Shown here one piece after another: positions 8,425-17,959 of a stretch of DNA of 64,000 nt (the first letter of the stretch is position 1; every line of letters starts with the position of its first letter). This DNA comes from Terriglobia bacterium (lineage in GTDB: Bacteria; Acidobacteriota; Terriglobia; JAIQFV01): the NCBI GenBank assembly GCA_020073085.1, contig JAIQFV010000006.1, positions 124,001 to 188,000 on the forward strand. The letters run 5' to 3'. The translations under genes and the position numbers were made by a program. The notes under the pieces were generated by a model that saw nothing but the letters and a program-made list of their open reading frames with translations, ran no database searches and had not been told where the DNA came from.

Positions 8425-8952
8425 ATGTTTATCGCCCTCAAAGATCTGGCGATTCAGCCGATTGTCATCTCCGAAGTACTGGAACCCGGGGTGGTCGACC
8501 TCCGTTCGGCTGATTTCAGGCAGAGCGGGCATTTGAGTGTCGAAGCCGTAGCCTCGCTGGTAAGCGAGGAGGTTCGCATCGAGGGGACCCTGGAGGTTGA
8601 GATCGAGACCGCGTGTTCCCGATGCCTTGAGAGCATGCGGATTCCGGTTAAGAAGTCATTCGATCTCTTTTATCGTTCCCACAAGAGCATGGGTCCCGTC
8701 GAGCGGGATGAGGAGATTGAATTAAGACGTCCGGACCTGGATGTCGGGTTCTATGTCGGAACGGGATTGGAACTGGTCGACACGCTTCGGGAGCAGATTC
8801 TTATTGAGCTTCCCATGAAACCCGTTTGTCAGGTTGGTTGCCAGGGATTGTGTCCCCATTGTGGCGCCAACCGGAACCTGGCATCCTGCAGTTGTGGGGA
8901 TGAGGAATTTGATCCCCGATGGGCGGGCTTAAGCGGCCTGAAGAGTCTGTAA
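8425..8952 (+). CDS. yceD: YceD/DUF177 family protein
   Basis: 175 aa. YceD proteins are almost always encoded just before rpmF and are linked to rRNA processing. The family signature is present: a beta-rich N-terminus, ACSRCLESMRIPV in the middle, then LPMKPVC..GCQGLCPHCGANRN and a C-terminal DPRWAGLSGL. The Cys pairs suggest a structural metal site. It sits directly upstream of rpmF and downstream of the consensus promoter. Confidence 0.93.
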   Translation: MFIALKDLAIQPIVISEVLEPGVVDLRSADFRQSGHLSVEAVASLVSEEVRIEGTLEVEIETACSRCLESMRIPVKKSFDLFYRSHKSMGPVERDEEIELRRPDLDVGFYVGTGLELVDTLREQILIELPMKPVCQVGCQGLCPHCGANRNLASCSCGDEEFDPRWAGLSGLKSL

Positions 8953-9039
8953 ATCCACTTCCGGGATTCCGCCGTGGCCCGTCCCAACAGCCCCGGTTTT
9001 CAGGGCGAGGGATCTCAGGTTTAAGAAAGGAAAATTGTC

Positions 9040-9222
9040 ATGCCAAATCCCAAGCGCAGGCATTCGAAGGCGCGGACGGCTCGACGTCGTGCGCACGACG
9101 CCCTGACGTCACCGTCCTTTTCCGAATGTCCGAATTGTCACGAGATGAAGCTGCCTCACCAGGCATGCCCGAAATGCGGATATTACAACGGGAAGGAAGT
9201 CATTGAAGTCGAGGCCGAGTAG
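9040..9222 (+). CDS. rpmF: 50S ribosomal protein L32
   Basis: 60 aa, usual length. The N-terminus MPNPKRRHSKARTARRRAHD is diagnostic for L32, followed by the zinc-ribbon cysteines CPNCHEMKLPHQACPKCGYY. All four Cys are present, so it is the zinc-binding (C+) form. AAGGAAAA lies 8-10 nt upstream of the ATG. Gene order yceD-rpmF-plsX is widely conserved. Confidence 0.97.
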   Translation: MPNPKRRHSKARTARRRAHDALTSPSFSECPNCHEMKLPHQACPKCGYYNGKEVIEVEAE

Positions 9223-9382
9223 GTTGCTGTCTCGTTGCGCCCGCGCGAGGCTGCGGTGATATTCTGGACCGGGCGGGCCCACCCGGTCGTGGCCTCAAGC
9301 CTGTTGGGCGAAGTCCCGGATTGAGGACCCGACCGATCGAACTTGAGTATCATCTTGACGTTTGTTGCTGCTCCTACAGCCT

Positions 9383-10453
9383 ATGATTAAGATCGCCGTT
9401 GACGCCATGGGCAGCGATCATGCCCCGCACAGTGAAGTGGAAGGTGCCATGGCCGCCGTCGAAGAGTATCCCGTGGCGGTGGTCCTGGTCGGGCCGGAGC
9501 AGGGGATCCATGCCGAGCTCAAGCGCCGCCGTTGCCCGCGCCACCTCCCCATTGAAGTCCAGAACGCCTCCCAGGTGGTAACGATGGAGGATATGGCGGC
9601 GGCCAGTTTCCGCAAGAAACGCGATTCCTCGATCCACGTCTCTGCCCGGTTGGTGCGGGAAGGGAAGGCCGCGGGCTTGGTCAGTGCCGGCAATACCGGC
9701 GCCGTCATGACCACCTCCAAGATTGTCATGGGGGTGCTCCCTTCGGTCGATCGTCCCGGACTGGCCGCGGTTTTTCCGACCTCGAAAGGGAAACCGGCCA
9801 TTCTCCTCGATGTCGGCGCCAACGTCGATTGCAAACCCTTCCACCTCGAACAATTCGCCATCATGGGCGAGGTTTATTCCCGTGTCATTTTTAACGTGGC
9901 GCGCCCTCGCGTGGGGCTGCTTTCGATCGGTGAGGAACCCTCCAAGGGAAACGATTTGACCAGGGAGGTCTATGGCCTCCTGAAGAAATCGACGTTGAAT
10001 TTCATAGGGAATGTTGAAGGCCGGGACCTCTACAACGGGTCCTGCGATGTGATCGTATGCGATGGGTTCACCGGCAATGTGGCGCTCAAGGTGAGCGAGG
10101 GCCTGGTGGAGGCGATTTCGACGCTTCTTCGGGAGGAGCTTTCTGCCACGTTGACCTCCAAGGTGGGCTACGTTCTTTCTCAGAAGGCATTTGCCAATTT
10201 CAGGCGGCGGCTGGATTATTCCGAGTATGGCGGGGCTCCTCTGCTGGGACTCAAGGAGGTTTGTATCATTTGTCACGGACGCTCAAACGGGCATGCCATT
10301 AAGAATGCCATCCGGGTGGCTTATGAATTCTGCAATAACAAATTGAGTGAAAGAATTGAAAGCGAAATCGCTCGAATCAACGCCACCGGCGAGGTTGCAG
10401 ACCCCCGGGTTTCGGTCTCGCAGAACTCCCCCTCGCCACGGAGAATTCATTGA
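9383..10453 (+). CDS. plsX: phosphate acyltransferase PlsX
   Basis: 356 aa. PlsX converts acyl-ACP to acyl-phosphate, the first step of phospholipid synthesis in most bacteria. The opening [15 protein letters not shown] is the family hallmark; [21 protein letters not shown] and [12 protein letters not shown] follow in order. The ATG at 9383 is preferred over an upstream in-frame TTG because it gives the conserved N-terminus. The stop overlaps the fabD start by 4 bp, coupling phospholipid and fatty-acid genes. Confidence 0.95.
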   Translation: MIKIAVDAMGSDHAPHSEVEGAMAAVEEYPVAVVLVGPEQGIHAELKRRRCPRHLPIEVQNASQVVTMEDMAAASFRKKRDSSIHVSARLVREGKAAGLVSAGNTGAVMTTSKIVMGVLPSVDRPGLAAVFPTSKGKPAILLDVGANVDCKPFHLEQFAIMGEVYSRVIFNVARPRVGLLSIGEEPSKGNDLTREVYGLLKKSTLNFIGNVEGRDLYNGSCDVIVCDGFTGNVALKVSEGLVEAISTLLREELSATLTSKVGYVLSQKAFANFRRRLDYSEYGGAPLLGLKEVCIICHGRSNGHAIKNAIRVAYEFCNNKLSERIESEIARINATGEVADPRVSVSQNSPSPRRIH

Positions 10454-11403
10454 GCAAAATCGCCTTCATTTTCCCCGGACAGGCATCGCAATATGCGGGC
10501 ATGGGCAAGGAGCTCGCAGAAAAGTTTCCTGCTGCCCATCGGGTCTTCGAAGAGGCCGATCGGAGCCTCGGATTTCAAATCAGCAAACTCTGCTTTGACG
10601 GGCCGGAGGAAGAGCTCCAGTTGACCATGAACACGCAGCCGGCCATCCTCGCGGTTTCGGTCGCCGCCTACCGGGTCCTTGAAGAGAAAGGTTTGCAGCC
10701 TGAAGTGGTGGCAGGCCACAGCCTGGGGGAATACTCCGCATTAGTGGCCGCCGGGGCAATTCCTCTCTCCCAGGCCGTTCAGATCGTCCACAACCGCGGG
10801 ATTTACATGCAGGAGGCGGTTCCTGTGGGGGAGGGCGCCATGGCGGCGATCCTCGGTTTACCCCTGGACTGCGTTTATCAAATCTGTGCGGATGCGCGGC
10901 AGGACGAAGAATGCTCTGCCGCCAATATCAATTCGCCCGCCCAGATTGTGATCGCAGGTTCAAAGGGCGCCGTGGAACGGGCGGTGAAGCTGGCGACCGA
11001 AGCGGGGGCGAAGCGAGCAATCCTTCTGAATGTCAGTGCTCCCTTTCATTGCCGATTGATGATGCCCGCCCAGGAGCGGCTGGAACACGATTTAATGCGG
11101 CTGGATTTCGATGATTTAAGTTTTCCGCTGGTGACCAACGTGGACGGGGAATTCATTACCACGGGTCTGGCGGCCCGCACGTCTCTGGTGCGACAAGTGT
11201 CCTCCCCGGTCATGTGGGAGGACTCGATTCGCGCCATGATCGCTCGGGACATTGACACTTTTGTGGAGGTCGGGCCAGGCCGCGTTCTGTCCGGAGTGGT
11301 GAAGCAGATCGACCGAAGCCGAAGGATGCTTAACGTCGAAGATGAAAAGAGTTTAACGGCCACGCTCGAGGCGTTGCACGACGCCGTGCGAACTGGCCGT
11401 TGA
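10450..11403 (+). CDS. fabD: malonyl-CoA:ACP transacylase
   Basis: 317 aa. FabD loads malonyl groups from CoA onto acyl carrier protein. It shows the N-terminal [15 protein letters not shown], the nucleophile elbow [10 protein letters not shown] (Ser91), and the His of APFHCRLM near residue 200. The start is a TTG inside the plsX stop region (ATTGAG), so its translation probably depends on plsX. Confidence 0.95.
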   Translation: MSKIAFIFPGQASQYAGMGKELAEKFPAAHRVFEEADRSLGFQISKLCFDGPEEELQLTMNTQPAILAVSVAAYRVLEEKGLQPEVVAGHSLGEYSALVAAGAIPLSQAVQIVHNRGIYMQEAVPVGEGAMAAILGLPLDCVYQICADARQDEECSAANINSPAQIVIAGSKGAVERAVKLATEAGAKRAILLNVSAPFHCRLMMPAQERLEHDLMRLDFDDLSFPLVTNVDGEFITTGLAARTSLVRQVSSPVMWEDSIRAMIARDIDTFVEVGPGRVLSGVVKQIDRSRRMLNVEDEKSLTATLEALHDAVRTGR

Positions 11404-11514
11404 ATCCGAACACAACCTAAAGTCTCTCCCCTGTGGGGAGGCGAAAAACGTTAGGGGGCCGGGACGTTGCTTTAACCCGCCCCCGGGATTTGCTTCTTTA
11501 GCTGGGAAGAAAAC

Positions 11515-12255
11515 ATGTTGCTTGAAAATAAAGTAGCCGTGGTGACGGGTGCGTCGCAGGGGATTGGGCGCGCTATCGCACTCGTCCTGGCGGAGGCGGG
11601 GGCCACGGTAGTGGCCTTGGCACGTCAGGTGGAGAAATTGAACACCCTGCGTGCCGAAATTGAAGCCTTGGGGCGACCGGCGGTTGTGATACAATGCGAC
11701 GTTTCCTCGGCGGAGGAAATCAAGCGGACATTTGAGGGAGTCATTAAGCAATTGGGGCGGGTGGACGTCCTGGTCAACAATGCCGGAATTACACGCGACG
11801 GCCTTGTCATGCGCATGAAACGCGAGGATTGGGACGTGGTGATGGCGACCAATCTCACCAGTGTCTTTCATACCATCCAGGAAGCCCTCAAATGCATGGT
11901 GCGACAGCGGTATGGCCGGATCATTAATATCACCTCGGTGGTGGCGCAGTCCGGCAACGCCGGGCAGGCCAATTACGTTGCCGCCAAATCGGGCCTGATC
12001 GGCCTGACAAAATCAATTGCCTTGGAAGTCGCTTCCCGCAACATTACCGTCAACGCGGTGGCGCCGGGTTTCATCGACACCGCGATGACGGCCGGCCTGC
12101 CGGAAACGACCCGGCAGAAATTGCTGGACATGATTCCATTGAAACGAATGGGGTCGGATCGCGAGGTGGCCTGGGCCGTGAGGTTCCTGGCATCGGACGA
12201 AGCTGCATATATTACCGGCCAGGTCCTGAGTGTCAATGGGGGGATGTACATGTGA
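11515..12255 (+). CDS. fabG: 3-oxoacyl-[ACP] reductase
   Basis: 246 aa, standard for FabG, which reduces 3-ketoacyl-ACP with NADPH. The cofactor loop TGASQGIG is at residues 11-18. NNAG follows, then the catalytic Ser (INITSVVAQSG) and Tyr-Lys (NYVAAKSG). The C-terminus YITGQVLSVNGGMYM is typical. A gap of about 110 bp separates it from fabD. Confidence 0.95.
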   Translation: MLLENKVAVVTGASQGIGRAIALVLAEAGATVVALARQVEKLNTLRAEIEALGRPAVVIQCDVSSAEEIKRTFEGVIKQLGRVDVLVNNAGITRDGLVMRMKREDWDVVMATNLTSVFHTIQEALKCMVRQRYGRIINITSVVAQSGNAGQANYVAAKSGLIGLTKSIALEVASRNITVNAVAPGFIDTAMTAGLPETTRQKLLDMIPLKRMGSDREVAWAVRFLASDEAAYITGQVLSVNGGMYM

Positions 12256-12369
12256 AGGAATACCGAAGGGTTGATTTTGAGTTTCTGACCGTCCCCGGGC
12301 CTTACGCGGGACCGAGCCAGGCTCAAGATGAGTCATTCGGAATAATCTGAGTGCACATAAGGAGGAACG

Positions 12370-12615
12370 ATGGTCATGGCAGCAAATGTCGAGGAAAAGG
12401 TGAAGCAGATTATTGTGGAACAGCTCGGCGTGGATGAGGCGGAAGTGACCCCCACGGCGTCCTTTGTGGATGATCTCGGCGCGGATTCACTGGACACGGT
12501 GGAATTGGTGATGGCCTTTGAAGAGGGATTCAATATCGAGATTCCTGACGAGGACGCGGAGAAGATCGCCACGGTCAAGGACGCCGTCGACTACATTCAG
12601 GCCCACGCAAAATAA
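12370..12615 (+). CDS. acpP: acyl carrier protein
   Basis: 81 aa acidic carrier that holds growing acyl chains on phosphopantetheine. The attachment Ser is in [13 protein letters not shown] (Ser40 from this start), followed by [16 protein letters not shown], both near-invariant in AcpP. GGAGG (12361-12365) could serve either the ATG at 12370 or the in-frame ATG at 12376. It lies between fabG and fabF, the usual order. Confidence 0.97.
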   Translation: MVMAANVEEKVKQIIVEQLGVDEAEVTPTASFVDDLGADSLDTVELVMAFEEGFNIEIPDEDAEKIATVKDAVDYIQAHAK

Positions 12616-12650
12616 ACGAAAGGAATGGAGTCGTCAGACTGCATTATCTT

Positions 12651-13907
12651 ATGAACGCCATGAATAAAAGGCGAGTGGTCGTCACGGGAGTCGGATTGGT
12701 CTCTGCTGTCGGCATTGGGACACAGGAGTGCTGGGACGCACTGCTCGCGGGTAAGAGCGGCGCCGCGCGGATCACACTATTCGATCCAACGCAGTTCTCT
12801 ACCCAGTTTGCATGCGAGGTGAAGGGATTCGATCCCCTCTTGTACATTGAAAAAAAAGAAGTGAAGAAAATGGGGCGCTTCATCCATTTTGCCATTGCGG
12901 CCTCGGATTTTGCGATGAAACAGTCCGGCCTTCAAGTGGACGGGGGCAATGCAGAGCGCGTGGGAGTTTACATTGGATCCGGCATCGGGGGGTTCGATGT
13001 GATCGAGCGGGAACATACCGAACTGCTTCGGGGAGGCCCTCGAAGGATCTCGCCCTTTTTCATTCCGGCCGCTATCGTCAATCTCGCCTCGGGCCAGGTC
13101 TCAATTCGCTTTCGCGCCAAGGGGCCAAATTCAGCGACATGCACGGCCTGTTCTTCGAGCGCTCATGCAGTCGGGGATTCATTTCGGCTGATTCAGCGTG
13201 GGGAGGCCGATGCCATGATCTGCGGGGGCTCCGAAGCCGCTATCACGCCCATGGGGGTCGGAGGATTCGCTTCCATGCGCGCGCTTTCCATCCGGAATGA
13301 TTCTCCGGAATCCGCCAGCCGGCCCTTTGACAAGGACCGCGATGGATTTGTCATCGGGGAGGGATCGGGCATCCTGATTCTGGAAGAGTTGGAGTTCGCC
13401 CGACGCCGCGGGGCGAGGATCCTGTCCGAACTGGTGGGGTACGGAATGTCAGGAGACGCTTTTCATATCACTCAGCCTTCGGAAGACGGAGACGGAGCAG
13501 TGCGCGTGATGAAAAATACCCTGAACGATGCGGGAGTCCGGCCGGACGAGATCGACTACATCAACGCCCACGGAACGTCAACTCCGTTTAATGACAAGAC
13601 AGAAACGCTGGCGATCAGGAAGGTATTCGGCGAGCATGCCAGTAAAATCTCGGTGAGCTCGACCAAGTCGATGACCGGACACCTTCTGGGCGGTGCGGGG
13701 GGACTCGAAGCGGCGGTCCTCGCCCTCTCCATCCACTGCCAATGTGTTCCACCGACAATTAATTATCAGACCCCGGACCCGGAGTGCGATCTTGATTACG
13801 TCCCGCTCAAGTCGAGAAATATGAAGATCGATTACGCACTCTCGAACTCCTTCGGATTCGGCGGGACGAATGCTGCTTTGCTAATGAAACGATACTCTGG
13901 AGATTAG
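12651..13907 (+). CDS. fabF: 3-oxoacyl-[ACP] synthase II (KAS II)
   Basis: 418 aa. FabF carries out elongating condensation of acyl-ACP with malonyl-ACP. The catalytic triad is visible: Cys167 in TACSSSAHA, His in NAHGTSTPFND and His in MTGHLLGGAGG. The C-terminal NSFGFGGTNAALL is typical. Either the ATG at 12651 or the in-frame ATG at 12660 (MNKRRVVVTG) could be used; the second gives the more typical N-terminus. It ends the fatty-acid gene set. Confidence 0.95.
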   Translation: MNAMNKRRVVVTGVGLVSAVGIGTQECWDALLAGKSGAARITLFDPTQFSTQFACEVKGFDPLLYIEKKEVKKMGRFIHFAIAASDFAMKQSGLQVDGGNAERVGVYIGSGIGGFDVIEREHTELLRGGPRRISPFFIPAAIVNLASGQVSIRFRAKGPNSATCTACSSSAHAVGDSFRLIQRGEADAMICGGSEAAITPMGVGGFASMRALSIRNDSPESASRPFDKDRDGFVIGEGSGILILEELEFARRRGARILSELVGYGMSGDAFHITQPSEDGDGAVRVMKNTLNDAGVRPDEIDYINAHGTSTPFNDKTETLAIRKVFGEHASKISVSSTKSMTGHLLGGAGGLEAAVLALSIHCQCVPPTINYQTPDPECDLDYVPLKSRNMKIDYALSNSFGFGGTNAALLMKRYSGD

Positions 13908-14037
13908 CGCGGTGGCAGTGGAAAAGGCAGGACGCTTCTCGAACCCACCGCCCCCACAGGCTTCATTCCCCGACCCGCCCACGACGCTGAGAAGAAATCA
14001 GACGCCCTCGAGTTGCGAAGTTTGAGAGAGATCCCTT

Positions 14038-14823
14038 ATGAACATCATTGTTTGTATCAAGCAGGTTCCCAGCCGCGAAGCCCCGCTTCGGATCAATGCC
14101 GACCAGACGTGGATTCGTGAGGAGGACCTTTCCTTTGAAACGAACGAGAGTGACATCTACGCCCTGGAAGCGGCGTTGCAACTCAAAGAAAAGATGGGAG
14201 GGGAGGTTGTGGTCTGCACCCTTGGACCGGCATCGGCCCACGCGGTGATTCGTGAGGCTCTGGCGAAGGGGGCGGAACGTGCCTTGCACTTGAGCGACGC
14301 CGCCTTCTTAGGACTGGATGCCTGTGCCACGGCTCGTGTCATGGCGGAAGTTTTCAAAAGGGAGAAGTTTGATCTGATTGTTACCGGGCTGCAATCGGAT
14401 GATCACGGATTTGGTCAAACAGGTGTCATCTTGGCCGAGTTCCTGAATCTTCCTCACACCACACTGGTCATGGGAGTGGAGGTCCTTGAGGGAGGTTCGC
14501 GGGTCAAGATCAAACGGGAGTTGGAAAGCGGATGGTTCCAGTGGCTTGAACTCCCCTTGCCGGCTGTCCTCACCATCCAGTCGGGGATCAATCAACCTCG
14601 CTATGCCAGCCTGAAAGGAATCATGGGGGTCAAGAAAAAGGAGATCAAGTTGATCGACTTGGCAGCGACGGGATTGACCCAGTCGGATTTGGCTCCCCAG
14701 CAGTCCATTCGGAAGGTTTACGTACCGCAAAAGGCCAAACAGACCCAGTTTCTGGAAGGTTCTCCCAAGGAAGCAGCGGCGAAGCTTGTGGATAAACTGA
14801 AAAACGAAGCGCGGGTAATTTGA
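14038..14823 (+). CDS. etfB: electron transfer flavoprotein beta subunit
   Basis: 261 aa. EtfB and EtfA form the FAD/AMP heterodimer that accepts electrons from acyl-CoA dehydrogenases. The N-terminus MNIIVCIKQVPS is diagnostic. The AMP/FAD-binding region LIVTGLQSDDHGFGQTG, then LESGWFQWLELPLPAVLTIQSGIN and PRYASLKGIM, match the family. The partner etfA follows on the same strand after a 400-bp heptamer-repeat gap. Confidence 0.94.
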   Translation: MNIIVCIKQVPSREAPLRINADQTWIREEDLSFETNESDIYALEAALQLKEKMGGEVVVCTLGPASAHAVIREALAKGAERALHLSDAAFLGLDACATARVMAEVFKREKFDLIVTGLQSDDHGFGQTGVILAEFLNLPHTTLVMGVEVLEGGSRVKIKRELESGWFQWLELPLPAVLTIQSGINQPRYASLKGIMGVKKKEIKLIDLAATGLTQSDLAPQQSIRKVYVPQKAKQTQFLEGSPKEAAAKLVDKLKNEARVI

Positions 14824-14825
14824 AG

Positions 14826-15200
14826 AGCAGTTGTCAGTTCCCAGTTGTCAGTTGCCAGAGAGCGGAAGTCGGAAGTCAGACGTCAGAAGCTGGAAGCCAG
14901 AGGCAGGAAGCCAGAGGCCAGAGGCCGGAAGCCAGAAGTCGGAGGCCAGAGGTCGGGAGCGAGAAGAGGCCGGAAGCAGGAAGCCGGAAATCAGAGGTCA
15001 GAAGTCGGAAAACAAGTGCTGAAAACGTGGAATCACAGGGTTTTAACTTTGAACTTTGAACTTGGAACTTTGAATTAGGTTTTTTGAACTTGGAACTTTG
15101 AACTGGGTTTTTGGGATTTGGCGTTTGGAATTTATTTGGACTTTGGACCTTGGACCTTGGACTTTGGACCTTGGACTTTGGACCTTGGACTTTGAACTCA
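14826..15200. repeat. 7-bp-periodic repeat array, copy 1
   Basis: About 375 bp between etfB and etfA. The left half is a run of variants of GAAGCCA/GAGGTCA with a 7-bp step. The right half moves through TTTGAAC/TTGGAAC to about eight TTGGACC/T units (15138-15195). A non-periodic core of about 28 bp lies at 15007-15035. All three plus-strand frames stay open for long stretches because the unit has no stop codons, but these are not genes. The core and flanks recur inverted at 17.7 and 24.6 kb. Confidence 0.85.
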
Positions 15201-15223
15201 TATCTTGAATGTGGTGAATCCTT

Positions 15224-16213
15224 ATGCCGGATGGAATATTAGTTTTTATAGAACAGCGCGATGGAAAGATGAACCGGAGTTCCTGGGAGGCCCTCGTTGC
15301 AGGACAGGAACTGGGACGGGGGTTAGGCCTGAAGGTCTATGCGGGGGTCTTTGGCAACGGAGTCTCTCAGATTGCCGAAGCGGTCGCCGAGAAGAAACTG
15401 GACCAAGTCTACACGGTCGAACATCCATTGTTGGAGAGTTACACCCCGGATGGGTATGCCCTTGCCTTCCAGCAGGTCATTCAGCAGGTCGCCCCCAAGT
15501 TCGTCCTCATGAGTCATACGTATGAGGTGCGCGATTTCGCCCCCAAGCTTGCGGCGTCCATGGGCAGGGCACTGGTAGGGGACGTTACCGCTTACCGCCC
15601 TGAGGATGGGCAAGTCATCTTTATTCGGCAGGTGTTTCAAGGAAAGATGAACGCCGATGTGAAAATTGAACACGACCCGCCTTACTTTGTTTCCTTCCAG
15701 GCGGGTGCATTCCGTGGAGACTCGGTGGAAGCGGGCGAATCCAGGGCTGCCGTGAAACCGCTGACTGTCGCCCTGGACCCGACACAGATCCGGACCAAGT
15801 CCCTGGAAGTGTTTCGCGAGGCGAAGCAGGCTGTCGATCTCAGCCAAGCCGAAAAAATAGTGGCGATTGGCCGCGGCATCAAGAAGGTGGAGAATATTGA
15901 GATGGCCCGGGCCCTGGCCGAGGCGCTGGGCGCCGAGTTGGCGGCGTCTCGTCCCATTTGTGATAGTGGCTGGTTGCCGATGGATCGGCAGGTGGGAAGC
16001 TCCGGGCAGACCGTCTCTCCCAAGCTCTATTTGGCGATTGGCATCTCTGGGGCCACTCAACACCTGGTTGGCATGAAATCGTCCCGGACGATTGTCGCGA
16101 TCAACAAGGACCCCGATGCCCCCATCTTTGAGGTGGCCGACTTCGGCATTGTGGCCGACCTGTTTGAGATAATCCCGGTGTTGACCGAGGCCGTTAAGGC
16201 GGCCCGCAGCTAG
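15224..16213 (+). CDS. etfA: electron transfer flavoprotein alpha subunit
   Basis: 329 aa. This is the FAD-binding partner of EtfB. The C-terminal FAD domain shows the full signature RQVGSSGQTVSPKLYLAIGISGATQHLVGM and the closing AINKDPDAPIFEVADFGIVAD. The N-terminal domain begins ILVFIEQRDGKMNRSSWEALVAG. No iron-sulfur extension is present, so this is the ordinary EtfA type. Upstream lies the heptamer repeat array rather than a clear ribosome site. Confidence 0.94.
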   Translation: MPDGILVFIEQRDGKMNRSSWEALVAGQELGRGLGLKVYAGVFGNGVSQIAEAVAEKKLDQVYTVEHPLLESYTPDGYALAFQQVIQQVAPKFVLMSHTYEVRDFAPKLAASMGRALVGDVTAYRPEDGQVIFIRQVFQGKMNADVKIEHDPPYFVSFQAGAFRGDSVEAGESRAAVKPLTVALDPTQIRTKSLEVFREAKQAVDLSQAEKIVAIGRGIKKVENIEMARALAEALGAELAASRPICDSGWLPMDRQVGSSGQTVSPKLYLAIGISGATQHLVGMKSSRTIVAINKDPDAPIFEVADFGIVADLFEIIPVLTEAVKAARS

Positions 16214-16269
16214 AGATCCGGAAGGCAGACACAGTTGTCCGGCGAGGTTTTTCCGCCTTCGCTGGAAGA

Positions 16270-16542
16270 ATGCGGAAAAGGAATTCTGCCTTTGGGCGCG
16301 AGGGTTCGTTGGAGACCAAGAAAAGAATTCCATTTTCATCGAATACCACAGGACAAGTGTTCCCCCGGAGACGCGACGAAGGCGTCCCCCCATTGGGCGA
16401 ACAGGAACTCTCTGCGCGAGGAACCGGTCCTCGCGGAGTGACTCAACCCCTCTGCGACATCTGTGGCCATCCCCTGGCCCAGCGCAACTGCAAGTTGATT
16501 TGTACCAACTGCGGGTTCCGTCGGGACTGCTCGGATCCGTGA
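16270..16542 (+). CDS. small zinc-ribbon protein
   Basis: Up to 90 aa. Only the C-terminal part looks conserved: CDICGHPLAQRNCKLICTNCG and then FRRDCSDP, with two CxxC pairs and extra Cys, probably binding one zinc. The true start is uncertain; the first ~55 residues look unconstrained, and a shorter protein starting near the Cys region is possible. It lies 56 bp downstream of etfA on the same strand. Function unknown. Confidence 0.5.
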   Translation: MRKRNSAFGREGSLETKKRIPFSSNTTGQVFPRRRDEGVPPLGEQELSARGTGPRGVTQPLCDICGHPLAQRNCKLICTNCGFRRDCSDP

Positions 16543-16874
16543 CAGCGCTTGAAAGATCCGCTGCGATTCGGATCGTCTCCCTATCCTCACCCCAGTCTGC
16601 TTAACCTCATTCGTCTGCGCCAGCCCCATCAGAAGATCAAGCCCCGATGGTTTTGTCGATGACATGCCGTCACTATGGAGGGGATGGTATCCAAGTGGCG
16701 GCTTCAGGAGGGAAAGGGATCGGGAATCGTCCGGGCTGACAAATGAGCCTCAAAACAGTATATTGATGGCTGACCGACGGTCGGCGGGCGCCTCCGGCCC
16801 TAAAGGCGTCTCCAGTAGAGATTACCGGGCCGAGTTGGACCGATGAAGCGGGTCGACCCGATGAACGCGAATCC
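16543..16874. other. intergenic region without a recognisable feature
   Basis: About 330 bp between the zinc-ribbon gene and the acyltransferase. Reading frames are short and no RNA gene, strong promoter or terminator is visible. Confidence 0.5.
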
Positions 16875-17651
16875 ATGTCCGAACAGATCACAGAAACGGG
16901 AGAATTGATGGCCGAGGGCGGAGCGCATGGAGCCGCCAAACAGCCCCCCCCTTTCCGCGGGTGCGCGCGGGTGTGGACTCGATGGCAAAGATTTCAAATC
17001 TGGGTGGCGGCACATGTTGGCTACTGGTTCATTGAACTCATTGGGAGAACACTGAGGTTCGAATCACGCGGGGACGAGAACCTGGAGGCGATATACAGGG
17101 CCGGACACCGTGCCATATTCGTTTTTTGGCACAACCGTATCTTTGGAGCTACCTGGTATTACCGCAGGCGGGGCATTGTCGTGATGACCTCACAGAATTT
17201 TGATGGAGAATATATCGCGCGCTTCATCACCATGCATGGCTACGGGACGGCGCGCGGCTCCAGTTCACGGGGCGGGATGAGAGCGCTCGCGGAAATGGCG
17301 AGGTGTTTGAGACAGGGAAGCGATGTGGGATTCACCATTGACGGACCCCGAGGGCCGCGTTACCAGGCCAAGATGGGGCCGCTGCTGCTGGCCCGCAAGA
17401 CGGGCGATGCGATCTTCTGCTTTCATGTCTCGTACGAGAAGAAGTGGATTCTGCGAAACAGTTGGGATCACTTTGAAATCCCCAAACCCTTCAGCCGTGC
17501 CTTGATCATCAAGGCCCCGCCCATCTACGTCGAGTCGGCTGCCGACGAAGCGACCGTTCGCCAGAAGCATCAGGAGATGCAGCGACTGCTGGATAGGATC
17601 CGCGGGGAGGGAGATTCCTTCTGGGTGGATGGATCGAGAAGGAAGGAATAG
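16875..17651 (+). CDS. lysophospholipid acyltransferase family protein (DUF374)
   Basis: 258 aa. DUF374 proteins belong to the LPLAT fold and are thought to acylate lipid A or phospholipid precursors. The HX4D-like acceptor site appears as FVFWHNRIFGATWY near residue 80. It is followed by SQNFDGEYIARFITMHGY, the GSSSRGG segment and TIDGPRGPRYQAK, all typical of the family. One possible membrane-associated helix lies near residues 40-60. No good ribosome site precedes the chosen ATG, so the start is uncertain. It is convergent with the GH57 gene across a repeat array. Confidence 0.87.
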   Translation: MSEQITETGELMAEGGAHGAAKQPPPFRGCARVWTRWQRFQIWVAAHVGYWFIELIGRTLRFESRGDENLEAIYRAGHRAIFVFWHNRIFGATWYYRRRGIVVMTSQNFDGEYIARFITMHGYGTARGSSSRGGMRALAEMARCLRQGSDVGFTIDGPRGPRYQAKMGPLLLARKTGDAIFCFHVSYEKKWILRNSWDHFEIPKPFSRALIIKAPPIYVESAADEATVRQKHQEMQRLLDRIRGEGDSFWVDGSRRKE

Positions 17652-17654
17652 CTA

Positions 17655-17955
17655 GGAGCAAAATCCAAATTCCAAAGTCCAAAATCCAAATAAATTCCAA
17701 ACACCAAATCCCAAAAACCCAGTCCAAAGTTCCAAGTTCAAAAAACCTAGTTCAAAGTTCCAGGTTCAAAGTTCAAAGTTAAAACCCTGCGATTCCACGT
17801 TTTCAGCACTTGTTTTCCGACTTCTGACCTCTGATTTCCGGCTTCTCGCTTTCGGCCTCTTCTTGCTTCCGACCTCTGACCTCCGACTTCTGACTTCTTG
17901 CTTCCGTCCTCTGGCCTCTGGCTTCACCCACCTGACACCCGACACCTGATCCCTG
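17655..17955. repeat. 7-bp-periodic repeat array, copy 2
   Basis: Pyrimidine-rich on the plus strand, i.e. inverted relative to copy 1. TCCAAAA/TTCAAAG units are followed by a core with AACCCTGCGATTCCACG, then GACTTCT/GACCTCT units. The segment 17739-17847 matches 24630-24739 with one mismatch over about 107 bp. It fills the gap between two convergent genes. Confidence 0.85.
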
Positions 17956-17959
17956 ACAC

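Noticed and set aside
9374-10276. Minus-strand open frame of 300 codons over plsX
   Set aside because: PlsX is unambiguous on the plus strand and the opposite frame has no family signature.
14820-15078. Three overlapping ORFs in the heptamer array
   Set aside because: They arise because a 7-bp unit without stops stays open in every frame; peptides are pure repeats.
14826-15200. Heptamer arrays considered as CRISPR
   Set aside because: Period is 7 bp with no spacers of 30-40 bp and no cas genes in the window.
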